Source: DASQFQ01 sp963811595
GTDB lineage: Bacteria > Actinomycetota > Thermoleophilia > Solirubrobacterales > Solirubrobacteraceae
Reading direction: 5' to 3'
Length of the DNA: 64,000 nt
Assembly (NCBI GenBank): GCA_963811595.1
Contig: CAWERW010000002.1
Coordinates: 248,001-312,000 of the forward strand
Made by a program: the position numbers and the translations under genes. Positions 14,650 through 23,124 of this stretch are shown here, piece by piece. Position 1 is the first letter of the stretch; the number at the start of each line of letters is the position of its first letter. A model generated the notes under the pieces. It made no database searches. It was not told the origin of the DNA and worked only from the letters and a program-made list of their open reading frames with translations.

Positions 14650-15050
14650 AGCTGCTCGTCCTGACGCCAGAGCCCATCGACGCCAACCTGCTCCGCTCCG
14701 TCCTCGGCGACGAGGTCGAGGGCGCCGAGGTGCTCGTCATCTCGCCGGCCACGAACCAGTCCAAGGTCGCGTTCTGGGTCTCCGACTCCGACGACGCCAT
14801 CGAGGAGGCCGAGGACGCGCAGGAGGAGACCGTCGAGCGCCTCGAGGAAGAGGGCATCGACGCCGCGGGCGACACCGGGGAGAGCGAGCCCGCCGTCGCC
14901 ATCCAGGACGCGCTGGCCACGTTCGCGGCCGACCGCATCGTCGTCTTCTCGCATCCCGAGGGCGACCGGGACTACCGCGAGGACGAGGGGCTGGCCGACA
15001 TCGAGCAGCGCCTCGGCGTCCCCCTCACGCACGCCGTCATCGAGCGCTGA
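14646..15050 (+). CDS. Small universal-stress-protein-like protein
   Basis: 134 aa from GTG 14646, overlapping the phosphatase stop by 4 nt. It starts with a beta strand plus loop (KLLVLTPEPID) and has alternating strands and helices ending ADRIVVFSHPEGD and LGVPLTHAVIER. This resembles a Usp/Rossmann-like half-fold but lacks the full ATP-binding G-2x-G-9x-G-S signature. The middle is strongly acidic (residues ~45-75). Translational coupling to a stress phosphatase suggests a role in the same response. Function not established. Confidence 0.8.
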   Translation: MKLLVLTPEPIDANLLRSVLGDEVEGAEVLVISPATNQSKVAFWVSDSDDAIEEAEDAQEETVERLEEEGIDAAGDTGESEPAVAIQDALATFAADRIVVFSHPEGDRDYREDEGLADIEQRLGVPLTHAVIER

Positions 15051-15085
15051 CGCAACACGGCATTTCGTCAAGACGGACCTGTCTC

Positions 15086-15109
15086 TTCCGGGCTCCCGGG
15101 GGAACTTTT
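15086..15109 (+). terminator. Probable Rho-independent terminator after the Usp-like gene
   Basis: Stem CCGGG (15088-15092) and CCCGG (15095-15099), with flanking TTCC/GGAA complementarity, followed by TTTT at 15106-15109. It lies 36 bp past the stop of the Usp-like gene. Confidence 0.5.
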
Positions 15110-15238
15110 CGCACTGCAGCGCCGCTTTCGGGATTTCCGCGGGGTGCAGGAACTTTGTCCAGTTCGGAAGGTCACAAAGTCGGAGCTAGGACATAAAGCA
15201 CTAGACGTGGCGCGTTGGGACTTGTAGGGTTCCGCACG

Positions 15239-15448
15239 ATGTCCCTGATCTCCGAAGGACCGGTTGGGCGCGGCCGCGAGCCTGCGCTTCCGGCTTCCGC
15301 CTCTCGCGAGCGCTCCGCCCCCGGTGCCCGCCCCGCCGCCAACGCGGTCCGGGCGAGCCAGGCGCGAGCGGCACTGCGCCGCGAGGCGCGCCGGGACGAG
15401 CAAGCTGTCGCGAACTGGCTCCGCCAGCTCGCGCGGCCGTCGCGCTGA
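15239..15448 (+). CDS. Possible small basic protein (doubtful)
   Basis: A 69-codon frame from ATG 15239 with mostly G/C third positions and an Arg/Ala-rich product ending REARRDEQAVANWLRQLARPSR. TAGGG lies about 9-10 nt upstream. It fills the otherwise long gap upstream of tal. In such GC-rich DNA short frames occur by chance, and the composition resembles no family I know. It could equally be part of a long tal leader. Confidence 0.3.
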   Translation: MSLISEGPVGRGREPALPASASRERSAPGARPAANAVRASQARAALRREARRDEQAVANWLRQLARPSR

Positions 15449-15495
15449 CGGCAATCTGCAGGGCTTTCCCGAGTTTCACGCTCGAAGACGTCGGG

Positions 15496-15514
15496 CAGGG
15501 CAAACTGTGCCCTG
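15496..15514 (+). promoter_or_regulatory. Hairpin in the tal leader
   Basis: Perfect 7-bp inverted repeat CAGGGCA (15496-15502) / TGCCCTG (15508-15514) with a 5-nt loop, followed by AACTTT and, about 20 nt later, the tal ribosome binding site GGAG. It could be a weak terminator of an upstream transcript or an attenuator; nothing identifies it further. Confidence 0.4.
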
Positions 15515-15543
15515 AACTTTCCAGCGCGTGAGGAGAAACCCGC

Positions 15544-16644
15544 ATGGCCCCATCCCCCCTGCAGCAACTGCACGACCACGGCCAGAGCGTGTGGATCGAC
15601 TACCTGTCGCGGCCGTTCGTCGAGGACGGTGAGCTCGCCGAGCTGATCCGCCAGGGCGTCCGGGGCGTGACCTCGAACCCGACCATCTTCCAGGGCGCGA
15701 TCGCCGAGGGCGACGCCTACGACGAGCAGCTGCGCGAGGTGCTCCAGAGCGTGAGCGAGCCGAAGGACATCTTCCTCGCCCTCGCCGCCCGGGACATCCA
15801 GTCCGCCTGTGACGTGCTGCGTCCCGTCCACGACGAGGGCGGCGGCCAGGACGGCTGGGTCTCGCTCGAGGTCGACCCGAACCTCGCCCACGACACCAAG
15901 GGCACGATCGAGGAAGCCGCGAACCTCCACGAGCTGATCGACCGCCCGAACCTGCTCGTGAAGATCCCCGCCACGAAGGAGGGCCTGCCGGCGATCGAGG
16001 AGTCGATCGCGCGCGGGATCCCCGTCAACGTCACGCTGATCTTCTCGCTCGAGCGCCACCGCGAGGTCGCGGAGGCCTACGTCCGCGGCCTGCAGCGGCT
16101 CGTCGAGGACGGCGGCGACCCGGGCCGCATCGCGTCCGTCGCCTCGTTCTTCGTGTCGCGCGTCGACTCCGAGACGGACAAGCGGCTCGACGAGGCCGGC
16201 CACCCCGAGCTCAAGGGCAAGCTCGCGATCGCCAACGCCAAGCTCGCCTACCAGACCTACAAGGAGGTCTTCTCGGGCTCGGACTGGGAGGCGCTCGCCG
16301 CCAAGGGCGCGACCGCGCAGCGCTGCCTGTGGGCCTCGACCTCGACCAAGAACCCCGAGTACCGCGACGTCATCTACGTCGAGGAGCTGATCGGGCCCGA
16401 GACGGTCAACACGATGCCGCGCGAGACCGCGGAGGCGTTCGCCGACCACGGCGAGGTGCGCGACACGATCGAGCAGGACGTCGACGGCGCCCGCAAGCTG
16501 TTCGAGGACCTGGAGGAGGCGGGCATCGACTACGACGACGTGGTGGCGGTGCTCGAGAAGGAGGGCGTGGAGAAGTTCGCCAAGTCCTTCCGGGAGCTCT
16601 TCTCCGACGTCGAGGACAAGCGCGACCGGCTGGTGGCGGCATGA
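15544..16644 (+). CDS. tal: Transaldolase
   Basis: 366 aa from ATG 15544 with GAGGAG 7-8 nt upstream. It is the long actinobacterial/cyanobacterial transaldolase form. The substrate loop GVTSNPTIFQ is near residue 42, the Schiff-base lysine lies in LLVKIPATKEG, and VNVTLIFSL and CLWASTSTKNP follow. It transfers a three-carbon dihydroxyacetone unit between sedoheptulose-7-P and glyceraldehyde-3-P in the non-oxidative pentose phosphate pathway. It overlaps tkt by ATGA. Its placement near the xylose genes fits use of xylulose-5-phosphate. Confidence 0.97.
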   Translation: MAPSPLQQLHDHGQSVWIDYLSRPFVEDGELAELIRQGVRGVTSNPTIFQGAIAEGDAYDEQLREVLQSVSEPKDIFLALAARDIQSACDVLRPVHDEGGGQDGWVSLEVDPNLAHDTKGTIEEAANLHELIDRPNLLVKIPATKEGLPAIEESIARGIPVNVTLIFSLERHREVAEAYVRGLQRLVEDGGDPGRIASVASFFVSRVDSETDKRLDEAGHPELKGKLAIANAKLAYQTYKEVFSGSDWEALAAKGATAQRCLWASTSTKNPEYRDVIYVEELIGPETVNTMPRETAEAFADHGEVRDTIEQDVDGARKLFEDLEEAGIDYDDVVAVLEKEGVEKFAKSFRELFSDVEDKRDRLVAA

Positions 16645-18467
16645 GCGAGCTCGGCCAGCAGCTGCGCGTCGACTCCGTCCGCGCCTCCTCGGCGGCCAAC
16701 TCCGGCCACCCGACGTCCTCGATGTCGGCGGCCGACCTGATGGCGGTGCTGATGGAGAAGCACCTCCACCTCGACTATCAGAACCCCGAGAACCCCAACA
16801 ACGACCACCTGATCTTCTCCAAGGGCCACGCCTCGCCGCTGTACTACGCGATGCTCAAGGCGGCGGGCGCGATCTCGGACGAGGACCTGCTGTCGTTCCG
16901 CCGCTTCGGCTCGAAGTTCGAGGGCCACCCCGTGCCGATCATCCCGTGGGTGGACGTGGCCACCGGCTCGCTCGGCCAGGGCCTGCCGATCGCGGTCGGC
17001 GTGGCGCTCGCGGGCAAGAAGCTCGACCGCCTGCCCTACCGCGTGTGGTGCCTGTGCGGCGACTCCGAGATGGCCGAGGGCTCGATGTGGGAGGCGTTCG
17101 AGAACGCCGCCTTCAACGGGCTCGACAACCTGACCGCGATCATCGACGTCAACCGCCTCGGCCAGACCCGCGAGACCATGGTCGGCTGGGACCTCGACCG
17201 CTACGTGAAGCGGGCCGAGGCGTTCGGCTGGCACGCGATCGCGATCGACGGCCACGACGACGCCGCGATCGACGCCGCGTACGCCGAGGCGCGCGAGACG
17301 ACCGGCAAGCCGACCGTGATCGTCGCGCGCACGAAGAAGGGCAAGGGCGTCAAGGCGGTCGAGGACCTGCCCGGGAAGCACGGCAAGCCGGTCGAGGACG
17401 AGGACGCGGCGATCGAGGAGCTCGGGGGCTACCGCGAGCTCAGCGTCGACGTCGCCACGCCCGAGGACGGCGGCCGCGAGCCGCACGTCTTCGACGTGTC
17501 CGACGGCGAGCTGCCGACCTGGGACGTCGGCGAGTCCGTCGCCACGCGCGAGGCCTACGGCAAGGTCATCACCGCGCTCGGCTCGATGCACGGCGACGTC
17601 GTCGCGCTCGACGGCGAGGTCTCGAACTCGACGCACGCCGAGATGTTCCGCGAGGCGCACGAGGACCGCTACTTCGAGATGTTCATCGCCGAGCAGCAGC
17701 TCGTCGCCGCGACGGTGGGCCTGCAGGTGCGCGGCTGGAAGGGCTTCGCTTCGACGTTCGCGGCGTTCTTCTCGCGCGCGTACGACTTCGTGCGCATGGC
17801 GGCGATCTCGCGGGCCGACCTGCGGCTGTCGGGCTCGCACGCCGGCGTCTCGATCGGCGAGGACGGCCCGTCGCAGATGGCGCTGGAGGACTTCGCGATG
17901 TTCCGCGCCATCCACGGCTCGTGCGTCCTGCATCCGTCCGACGCCAACCAGGCCGCGCAGCTGCTGGCAGAGATGGTCGACCGCAAGGGCATCTCCTACC
18001 TGCGGACGCTGCGCGGCAAGACGCAGGTGCGCACGCCGGCCGACGAGTCGGTCACGATCGGCGGCAGCCGGATCGCCCATGAGGGCGACGACGTCGCGAT
18101 CGTGGCCTGCGGCATCGTCGTCGACCAGGCGGTCGCCGCGGCGGAGCAGCTCGAGGGCGAGGGCGTGAGCGCCCGCGTCATCGACGCCTACTCGATCAAG
18201 CCGATCGACGCGGAGGCGATCCGGACGGCGGCCCGCGAGTGCGGGGCGATCGTGACGGTCGAGGACCACTGGCCCGAGGGCGGCCTCGGCGACGCGGTGC
18301 TCGACGCGCTGGCGGACGCCGACGACCGGCCGCCGGTGACCAAGCTCGCGGTGCGCGAGATGCCGACGTCGGGCAAGCCCGACGAGCTCCTGCATGCCGC
18401 GGCGATCGACGCCGAGGCGATCGCCGGCGCGGCCCGCCAGGTCGCGAAGGCCGGCAGCCCCGCCTAG
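16641..18467 (+). CDS. tkt: Transketolase
   Basis: 608 aa from ATG 16641, overlapping tal by 4 nt. The thiamine diphosphate domain has CGDSEMAEGSMWEAF (the GDG-like cofactor motif) and the N-terminal ANSGHPTSSM. The pyrimidine-binding domain has FIAEQQLVAATVGL with the catalytic Glu, and the C-terminal domain contains AYSIKPID and TVEDHWPEGGLGDAV. At ~610 aa it is the shorter animal/archaeal-like form rather than the ~670-aa E. coli TktA form. It transfers two-carbon units from xylulose-5-phosphate. Transcription probably ends at the hairpin at 18481, inside the convergent gene. Confidence 0.96.
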   Translation: MSELGQQLRVDSVRASSAANSGHPTSSMSAADLMAVLMEKHLHLDYQNPENPNNDHLIFSKGHASPLYYAMLKAAGAISDEDLLSFRRFGSKFEGHPVPIIPWVDVATGSLGQGLPIAVGVALAGKKLDRLPYRVWCLCGDSEMAEGSMWEAFENAAFNGLDNLTAIIDVNRLGQTRETMVGWDLDRYVKRAEAFGWHAIAIDGHDDAAIDAAYAEARETTGKPTVIVARTKKGKGVKAVEDLPGKHGKPVEDEDAAIEELGGYRELSVDVATPEDGGREPHVFDVSDGELPTWDVGESVATREAYGKVITALGSMHGDVVALDGEVSNSTHAEMFREAHEDRYFEMFIAEQQLVAATVGLQVRGWKGFASTFAAFFSRAYDFVRMAAISRADLRLSGSHAGVSIGEDGPSQMALEDFAMFRAIHGSCVLHPSDANQAAQLLAEMVDRKGISYLRTLRGKTQVRTPADESVTIGGSRIAHEGDDVAIVACGIVVDQAVAAAEQLEGEGVSARVIDAYSIKPIDAEAIRTAARECGAIVTVEDHWPEGGLGDAVLDALADADDRPPVTKLAVREMPTSGKPDELLHAAAIDAEAIAGAARQVAKAGSPA

Positions 18468-18477
18468 CGGAGCCGCA

Positions 18478-20547
18478 TCAGCAGCCCTTCACCAGCGCGG
18501 TGAGGGGCTGCGGCGCCCCTACATAGGTGCCCTGCGCGTGGTCGACCCCGAGCCGCTCGAGCAGCCGCTCGGTCGGTTCGTCGGTCACGAACTCCGCGAT
18601 CGTCTTCTTGCCCATGCCGCGGGCGATGTCGACGACCGCGCCGATGACGAGCCGGTCGGTCGCGTTGCGCACGCAGTTGGCGACGAACTCGCCGTCGATC
18701 TTGAGGTAGTCGAACGGCAGGTGCTTGAGGTAGTAGAAGGAGCCGAAGCCGGCGCCGAAGTCGTCGAGCGCGAAGCCGCAGCCGAGCTCGCGCAGGCGGT
18801 CGGCGAACGCCCGCGCCTGCGGGAAGCTCGAGACCGCCGCGGTCTCGGTGATCTCGAAGATCAGCAGGCCCGGGTCGATGCCGGTCGCACCGAGGCGATC
18901 CTCGATCGCCGCCAGCAGCTCCGGGTCGCCGAGCGAGCGCGCCGACAGGTTGACCTCGAGCCGCAGCTCGTCGTCCGTGCGCGAGTGCGCTGCGATCAGG
19001 TCGATCGCCTGGCGCGCCACCCAGGCATCGATGCCGCCGATCATCCCGAAGCGCTCGGCCACGTACAGGAAGGCGGCGGGCGGGATGATGTCGCCGTCGT
19101 GGCCGCGCATGCGGATCAGCAGCTCGTACTGCGAGATCCGGTGGGACGCGAGGTCGCGGATCGGCTGCGCCTCGAGCAGGAAGCCGTCCTCGCGCAGCGC
19201 GCGGTCGATGCGGTCGACCCAGGTCAGCCGCGCCCGTGAGCGGGCGTGGCGGTGCTCCGCCGTCGCGTACATCGCGAGCCGGTCGCGGCCGGCCTCCTTG
19301 GCGTCGTACATCGCGAGGTCGGCGTTGACGATCATGTCCTCCGACGTCACCGCGGAGCCGTCGAAGACCGCGACGCCGAGGCTGATCGTGACCGCGCGGC
19401 GGCGCTCGCCGTCGAGCTGCGCCGTGCGCTCGCGCACGTCGGCGAGCAGGCTCTCGCCGAGCCCCCTGGCCTCCTTCTCGTCCGCCATCGGGAGCAGGAT
19501 CGCGAACTCGTCGCCGCCGAGGCGGGCGATCGCGTCGGTCCGGCGCAGGCGATCGCGGAGCACCTTGGCGAGGCTGATCAGCAGCTCGTCGCCCGCGTTG
19601 TGGCCGAGCGAGTCGTTGATCGCCTTGAAGTGGTCGATGTCGAGCACGATCAGCGCGCCGGCCGCGCCGTAGCGCGACACCTGCGCGAGGTGCCGCTCGA
19701 CCTCGAGCTCGAAGCAGCGGCGGTTGAGCAGGCCGGTCAGCGGGTCGTGGTCGGCCATGAACTGCAGCTGCTCCTCGAAGCGCTTGCGCTCGGTGACGTC
19801 CTGGACCTGCGCGAGGAGGTGGTCGGCCTTGCCCTCCGCGTCGCGCACGACCGCGACGTGCATCTGCACGCTGACGGTGTGCCCGCCGGCGGTGATGTAG
19901 CGCTTCTCGCACTCGAAGCCGACGCTCTCCTCGGCGAGCGCGGGGCGGCGGCCGAGCGGCGAGCAGCCGAGGTCGTCGGGGTGGGTGATGGCGCCGTCGG
20001 AGGTCGCCTCGAGCTCGGCGGCGGTGTAACCGGTGATGGAGCACAGCGCGCCGTTGACGCGCAGGAAGCGCCCCTCGAGCGACATCAGCGCCATCCCGAT
20101 CGGCGCGGCCTCGAACGCGCGCCGGAAGCGCTCCTCGGCGCGGTGGCGCGCGGTGACGTCGGTGGAGATGCCGGCCTCGCCGAGGACGTGGCCGCCCTCG
20201 TCCGTGACCGGGAAGCGCAGCGACACGTACGTGCGCCCGTCGACGACCTCCTCGAACACCTCGGTGCTGTCGGAGTCGAGCGGGAGGTGGCCGCGCGCGC
20301 TGAAGCGCTGGCCGCTTGCGCCCGCCGGCAGCTCGTCGCCGGTGCGGCCGATGATCTCGTCGCGCGGGAGCCCGGAGATGCGCTCGAACTCGGTGTTGAC
20401 GACCGTGAAGCGGCCCTCGCCGTCCTTGGCGTAGAAGACCAGCGGAGCATGATCGAGCGCAGCGTCGAGCAGCACGCGCGAGTCGTGCAGCTCGCCCTCG
20501 TGGCGACGACGGAACCGTCCCGGTCCCAGCGATCGAAGTCCCTTCAT
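18478..20547 (-). CDS. PAS-PAS-GGDEF-EAL cyclic-di-GMP turnover protein
   Basis: 689 aa from ATG 20547; GTG 20568 would add seven residues. Two PAS domains (~25-135 and ~140-255) precede a GGDEF domain with intact GGDEF at ~344-348 and an RRTD inhibitory-site motif just upstream. An EAL domain follows in which the signature reads ELL (QYELLIRM), with NLSARSL, EITETA, DDFGAGFGS, LKIDGEF and AEFV all present. Both diguanylate cyclase and phosphodiesterase activity are therefore possible. No membrane segment, so a cytosolic sensor. It lies between tal-tkt and the xylose genes; any link is unproven. Confidence 0.94.
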   Translation of the reverse strand: MKGLRSLGPGRFRRRHEGELHDSRVLLDAALDHAPLVFYAKDGEGRFTVVNTEFERISGLPRDEIIGRTGDELPAGASGQRFSARGHLPLDSDSTEVFEEVVDGRTYVSLRFPVTDEGGHVLGEAGISTDVTARHRAEERFRRAFEAAPIGMALMSLEGRFLRVNGALCSITGYTAAELEATSDGAITHPDDLGCSPLGRRPALAEESVGFECEKRYITAGGHTVSVQMHVAVVRDAEGKADHLLAQVQDVTERKRFEEQLQFMADHDPLTGLLNRRCFELEVERHLAQVSRYGAAGALIVLDIDHFKAINDSLGHNAGDELLISLAKVLRDRLRRTDAIARLGGDEFAILLPMADEKEARGLGESLLADVRERTAQLDGERRRAVTISLGVAVFDGSAVTSEDMIVNADLAMYDAKEAGRDRLAMYATAEHRHARSRARLTWVDRIDRALREDGFLLEAQPIRDLASHRISQYELLIRMRGHDGDIIPPAAFLYVAERFGMIGGIDAWVARQAIDLIAAHSRTDDELRLEVNLSARSLGDPELLAAIEDRLGATGIDPGLLIFEITETAAVSSFPQARAFADRLRELGCGFALDDFGAGFGSFYYLKHLPFDYLKIDGEFVANCVRNATDRLVIGAVVDIARGMGKKTIAEFVTDEPTERLLERLGVDHAQGTYVGAPQPLTALVKGC
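18481..18511 (+). terminator. tkt terminator hairpin inside the end of the convergent GGDEF-EAL gene
   Basis: Arms GCAGCCCTTCACC (18481-18493) and GGTGAGGGGCTGC (18499-18511) pair over 13 positions with a single T.G wobble and a 5-nt loop. It starts 14 bp after the tkt stop and falls within the last eleven codons of the opposite gene, which encodes its end (QPLTALVKGC) through the same hairpin. No clear T-tract follows, as is common in actinobacteria. Confidence 0.65.
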
Positions 20548-20647
20548 TGCGCAAATCACTTTCGACACGATGTCATTGAAACCCTACGTGTCGGTGCGCC
20601 ACTCGGTGTCGTACGCCGAGGAGCTGCGGCCGCTGGGGCGCCGCCGC
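20548..20647. other. Gap between the GGDEF-EAL start and the xylulokinase stop
   Basis: 100 bp that must carry the promoter of the GGDEF-EAL gene (minus strand). The part from 20570 to 20647 has strongly biased third positions when read on the plus strand from ATG 20570 (SLKPYVSVRHSVSYAEELRP), as if it were a short coding remnant. No confident promoter is visible. Confidence 0.35.
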
Positions 20648-22072
20648 CTAGGCGACGCCCTTCAACGCCGGATACAAGGCGCGGAAGCGCTCGCGGCCCT
20701 CGCGGTACGGCGCGACCCACTCCTGCACCGGCTCGACCGTCCCGGTCGGGCGCACGGTCGCCTCCACGGCCTCGGCGGGCGAGCCCCACAGCCCGCCCGC
20801 CACGCCGCCGAGCAGCGCGGCGCCGAACGCGGCGCCCTCGTCGACCGCGGTGCGCTCGAGCGGCAGCTCGAGCACGGACGCGACGATCTTCAGCCACTCC
20901 TCCGAACGGCCGCCGCCGCCGGACACGCGCCCGCGGTCGGGGAGCGGGCCGAGCTCGGCGATCAGGTCGAGCGAGTCGCGCAGGCCGTAGGCCACGCCCT
21001 CGAGCACCGCGCGCACGAGCGCGCCGCGGTCGTGGCGCAGCGAGAGGCCCGCGAACGCGCCGCGCGCGTCGGGGTCGGCGTGCGGCGTGCGCTCGCCGGC
21101 CAGGTAGGGCAGGAACGTCAGGCCCTCGACGCCCGGCTCCCATCCCTTCGCCTCCTCGTCGAGCGCCGGGTAGTCCGCGCCGCCGGTCGCGTCGCGCAGC
21201 CAGCGCAGCGCGCCCGCCGCGTTGAGCATCACGCCCATCGCGTGCCACGTGTCGGGCACCGCGTGGCAGAACGCGTGCACGCGCGCCTCGGGGTCGGCGG
21301 CGAACTCCGGCAGCGCCGTGAACACCACGCCGGAGGTGCCCAGCACGACCGACAGCGGCTCGCCCGCGTGCGTGACGCCGACCCCCAGCGCGCCCGCCGC
21401 CTGATCGCCGGCGCCGGCCGCCACCGGGATGCCGTCGGAGGTCTCTCCCGACACCTCGGCCGACTCGAGCGCGCGCGGCAGCCACTCGGCGGGCACGCCC
21501 AGCGCCTCGCACACCGACTCGCTCCAGGTCCGCCCCGCGACGTCGAACAGCAGCGTCCCGGACGCGTCGGCGACGTCGATCGCGCGCTCGCCGCACAGCT
21601 TCAGCCGCACGTAGTCCTTGGGCAGCAGGATGTGCGCGATCCGCTCGTGGATCTCCGGCTCGTGCTTCTCCAGCCACAGCAGCTTCGGCGCCGTGAAGCC
21701 GGTCAGCGCGCGGTTGCCGGTGGCGGCGATCAGCGCCTCGAGCCCGACCCGCTCCTCGATCTCGTCGCACTCGGCGCCCGTGCGCTGGTCGTTCCAGAGG
21801 ATCGCGGGGCGCAGCACCTGCTCGTCGGCGTCGAGCGCGACGAGCCCGTGCATCTGCCCCGAGAGGCCGATCCCGGCGGCGTCGGCGCCGAGCTGCTCGA
21901 GCGCCTCCTGCGCCGCGCGCCACCAGTCCTCGGGGTCCTGCTCCGCCCAGCCGGGCTTCGGGGTCGAGAGGCCGTACTCGACCTCGGCGCGGCCGACGAC
22001 CTCGCCGTCCTCGGAGACGGCGAGCGCCTTCAGGCCGGTCGTCCCGACGTCGAGCCCGACCGCGACGCTCAC
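20648..22072 (-). CDS. xylB: Xylulokinase
   Basis: 474 aa from GTG 22072, overlapping the upstream isomerase stop by GTGA. A FGGY-family carbohydrate kinase. The N-terminal phosphate-binding loop is GLDVGTTGLKA, substrate contacts include GQMHGLV and the conserved W-N-D-Q-R. The C-terminal ATPase half has GAGDQAAGALG, LGTSGVV and VSGGGGRSEEW. It phosphorylates D-xylulose to xylulose-5-phosphate, the substrate of the nearby transketolase. It is the second gene of a two-gene catabolic unit behind the LacI gene. Confidence 0.95.
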   Translation of the reverse strand: MSVAVGLDVGTTGLKALAVSEDGEVVGRAEVEYGLSTPKPGWAEQDPEDWWRAAQEALEQLGADAAGIGLSGQMHGLVALDADEQVLRPAILWNDQRTGAECDEIEERVGLEALIAATGNRALTGFTAPKLLWLEKHEPEIHERIAHILLPKDYVRLKLCGERAIDVADASGTLLFDVAGRTWSESVCEALGVPAEWLPRALESAEVSGETSDGIPVAAGAGDQAAGALGVGVTHAGEPLSVVLGTSGVVFTALPEFAADPEARVHAFCHAVPDTWHAMGVMLNAAGALRWLRDATGGADYPALDEEAKGWEPGVEGLTFLPYLAGERTPHADPDARGAFAGLSLRHDRGALVRAVLEGVAYGLRDSLDLIAELGPLPDRGRVSGGGGRSEEWLKIVASVLELPLERTAVDEGAAFGAALLGGVAGGLWGSPAEAVEATVRPTGTVEPVQEWVAPYREGRERFRALYPALKGVA

Positions 22073-23076
22073 GCCGCCGGCGCCCCCAGCGCCGCGTAGA
22101 CGAGCTCGTACGCGCGCACCGCGTCCTTGCGCGACTGCGCCTCGCGCAGCGCCTCGTCGTCGATCCGCGACGCGACGTCGTCGATGAAGCGCCACTGCAG
22201 CACCGAGCGCTTGACCGCCGCGACCTGGTCCTCCGTGTACGGGTAGAGGTCGAGCCCGAGCCGCTCCCCGTTGGCGCCGTAGTTCGCCCGCCGCAGCTCG
22301 ACGGCGAGCTCGAGCGTCTCCATGAACGCGGTCGCGCCGACCATGTTGTCGTCGTCGAACGTGCCCCAGCCGGAGTTGCCGTGCTGGTGCCCGAGCAGCC
22401 CCTCGTCGGAGAGCAGCGCGGCGTACTCCGCGAGGTTCTCGCCGTTCATGATCAGGTGCTGCCAGTCCATGTTGACCTGGACGTTGTCGATCCCCTGGGC
22501 GCGCAGCTTGTGGATGATGTGCAGCGCCATCCCGATGTTGCCCATGTGGATCTTCATCGCGGGCTCGGAGTTCTTGTGCTCGAGGAAGAGCTTGACGCCG
22601 TGCCCGGCGCAGATCTCGGCGGCCTCGGCGATCCCCTCGATCAGCCACCGCCAGCTCTCCCGGTAGGGCGCCTGGAACGGGTAGTTGTAGCCCTCGATCC
22701 CGGGCCAGACGATGAAGTTGGCGCCCAGCTCGCCGGCGAAGTTGGCGGCCGCGCGCGTGATCTCCCGCGCGGTCTCGCGCACGCCGGAGTCGACCGAGGT
22801 CAGCCCGCCCTTGCCGAACCGGTGGTCGACGTGCAGGCCGCTGGCGATGCAGTAGATGCCGTGGTCGCCGAGCGCGGCGCGCACGTCGTCGAGGTTGTCC
22901 TCGTTGAGCTCGCCGGGGTAGTGGAACTCGTAGTCGTCGATGATCCCCTCGAGCCCCGCGACGGCGCGCTGGACCTTCTCGACCATCCCCTCGGCTCCAT
23001 GCTCAGGCTGGTAGCCGCCGGGAACGAAGCGGGTGACCATGCCCCCCAGCGCCCAGATGCCGAGGCTCGTCTTCAT
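22069..23076 (-). CDS. Xylose isomerase-like TIM-barrel sugar isomerase
   Basis: 335 aa from ATG 23076 with GGGAG 5-6 nt upstream. It belongs to the AP-endonuclease-2/xylose isomerase-like TIM-barrel superfamily. Visible metal/substrate segments are IVWPGIEGYNYPF, KLFLEHKNSEP, VNMDWQHLIMNGEN and GHQHGNSGWGTFDDDN. It is about 50 residues shorter than usual actinobacterial XylA and does not show its WGGREG signature. Position before xylB and next to a xylanase and xylose transporter argues that it converts xylose to xylulose. A different pentose or ketose substrate cannot be excluded. Confidence 0.85.
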   Translation of the reverse strand: MKTSLGIWALGGMVTRFVPGGYQPEHGAEGMVEKVQRAVAGLEGIIDDYEFHYPGELNEDNLDDVRAALGDHGIYCIASGLHVDHRFGKGGLTSVDSGVRETAREITRAAANFAGELGANFIVWPGIEGYNYPFQAPYRESWRWLIEGIAEAAEICAGHGVKLFLEHKNSEPAMKIHMGNIGMALHIIHKLRAQGIDNVQVNMDWQHLIMNGENLAEYAALLSDEGLLGHQHGNSGWGTFDDDNMVGATAFMETLELAVELRRANYGANGERLGLDLYPYTEDQVAAVKRSVLQWRFIDDVASRIDDEALREAQSRKDAVRAYELVYAALGAPAA

Positions 23077-23105
23077 CGCACTCCCTTTCGTTGACACCCT
23101 GTCGC

Positions 23106-23124
23106 CCGGCGACCCTATCGCCGG
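23106..23124 (-). terminator. Hairpin between the LacI gene and the xylose isomerase-like gene
   Basis: Perfect 7-bp arms CCGGCGA (23106-23112) / TCGCCGG (23118-23124) with a 5-nt loop, directly after the LacI stop and 30 bp before the isomerase start. It may partly terminate the LacI transcript or stabilise the downstream mRNA, setting different levels of repressor and enzymes. A half-copy of the same sequence precedes it at 23099-23105. Confidence 0.5.

Larger units (their letters stand above)
15051..15543. other. Longest non-coding stretch in the window, upstream of tal
   Basis: 493 bp between the Usp-like gene and tal. It holds, in order, a terminator-like hairpin (15086-15109), an AT-richer segment around 15130-15215 that probably carries a promoter, a possible 69-codon reading frame (15239-15448), and a second hairpin (15496-15514) just before the tal ribosome binding site. 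I could not match it to a known riboswitch. Confidence 0.6.

Noticed and set aside
15051..15240. Possible riboswitch (c-di-AMP, cobalamin or similar) upstream of tal
   Set aside because: Hairpins are present but I could not find the conserved cores of these classes, and tal is not a usual target.
23090..23117. TTGACA on the plus strand pointing into the LacI gene
   Set aside because: The -10 position (17 bp later) reads CCTATC, a poor box, and the transcript would be antisense to lacI; probably chance.
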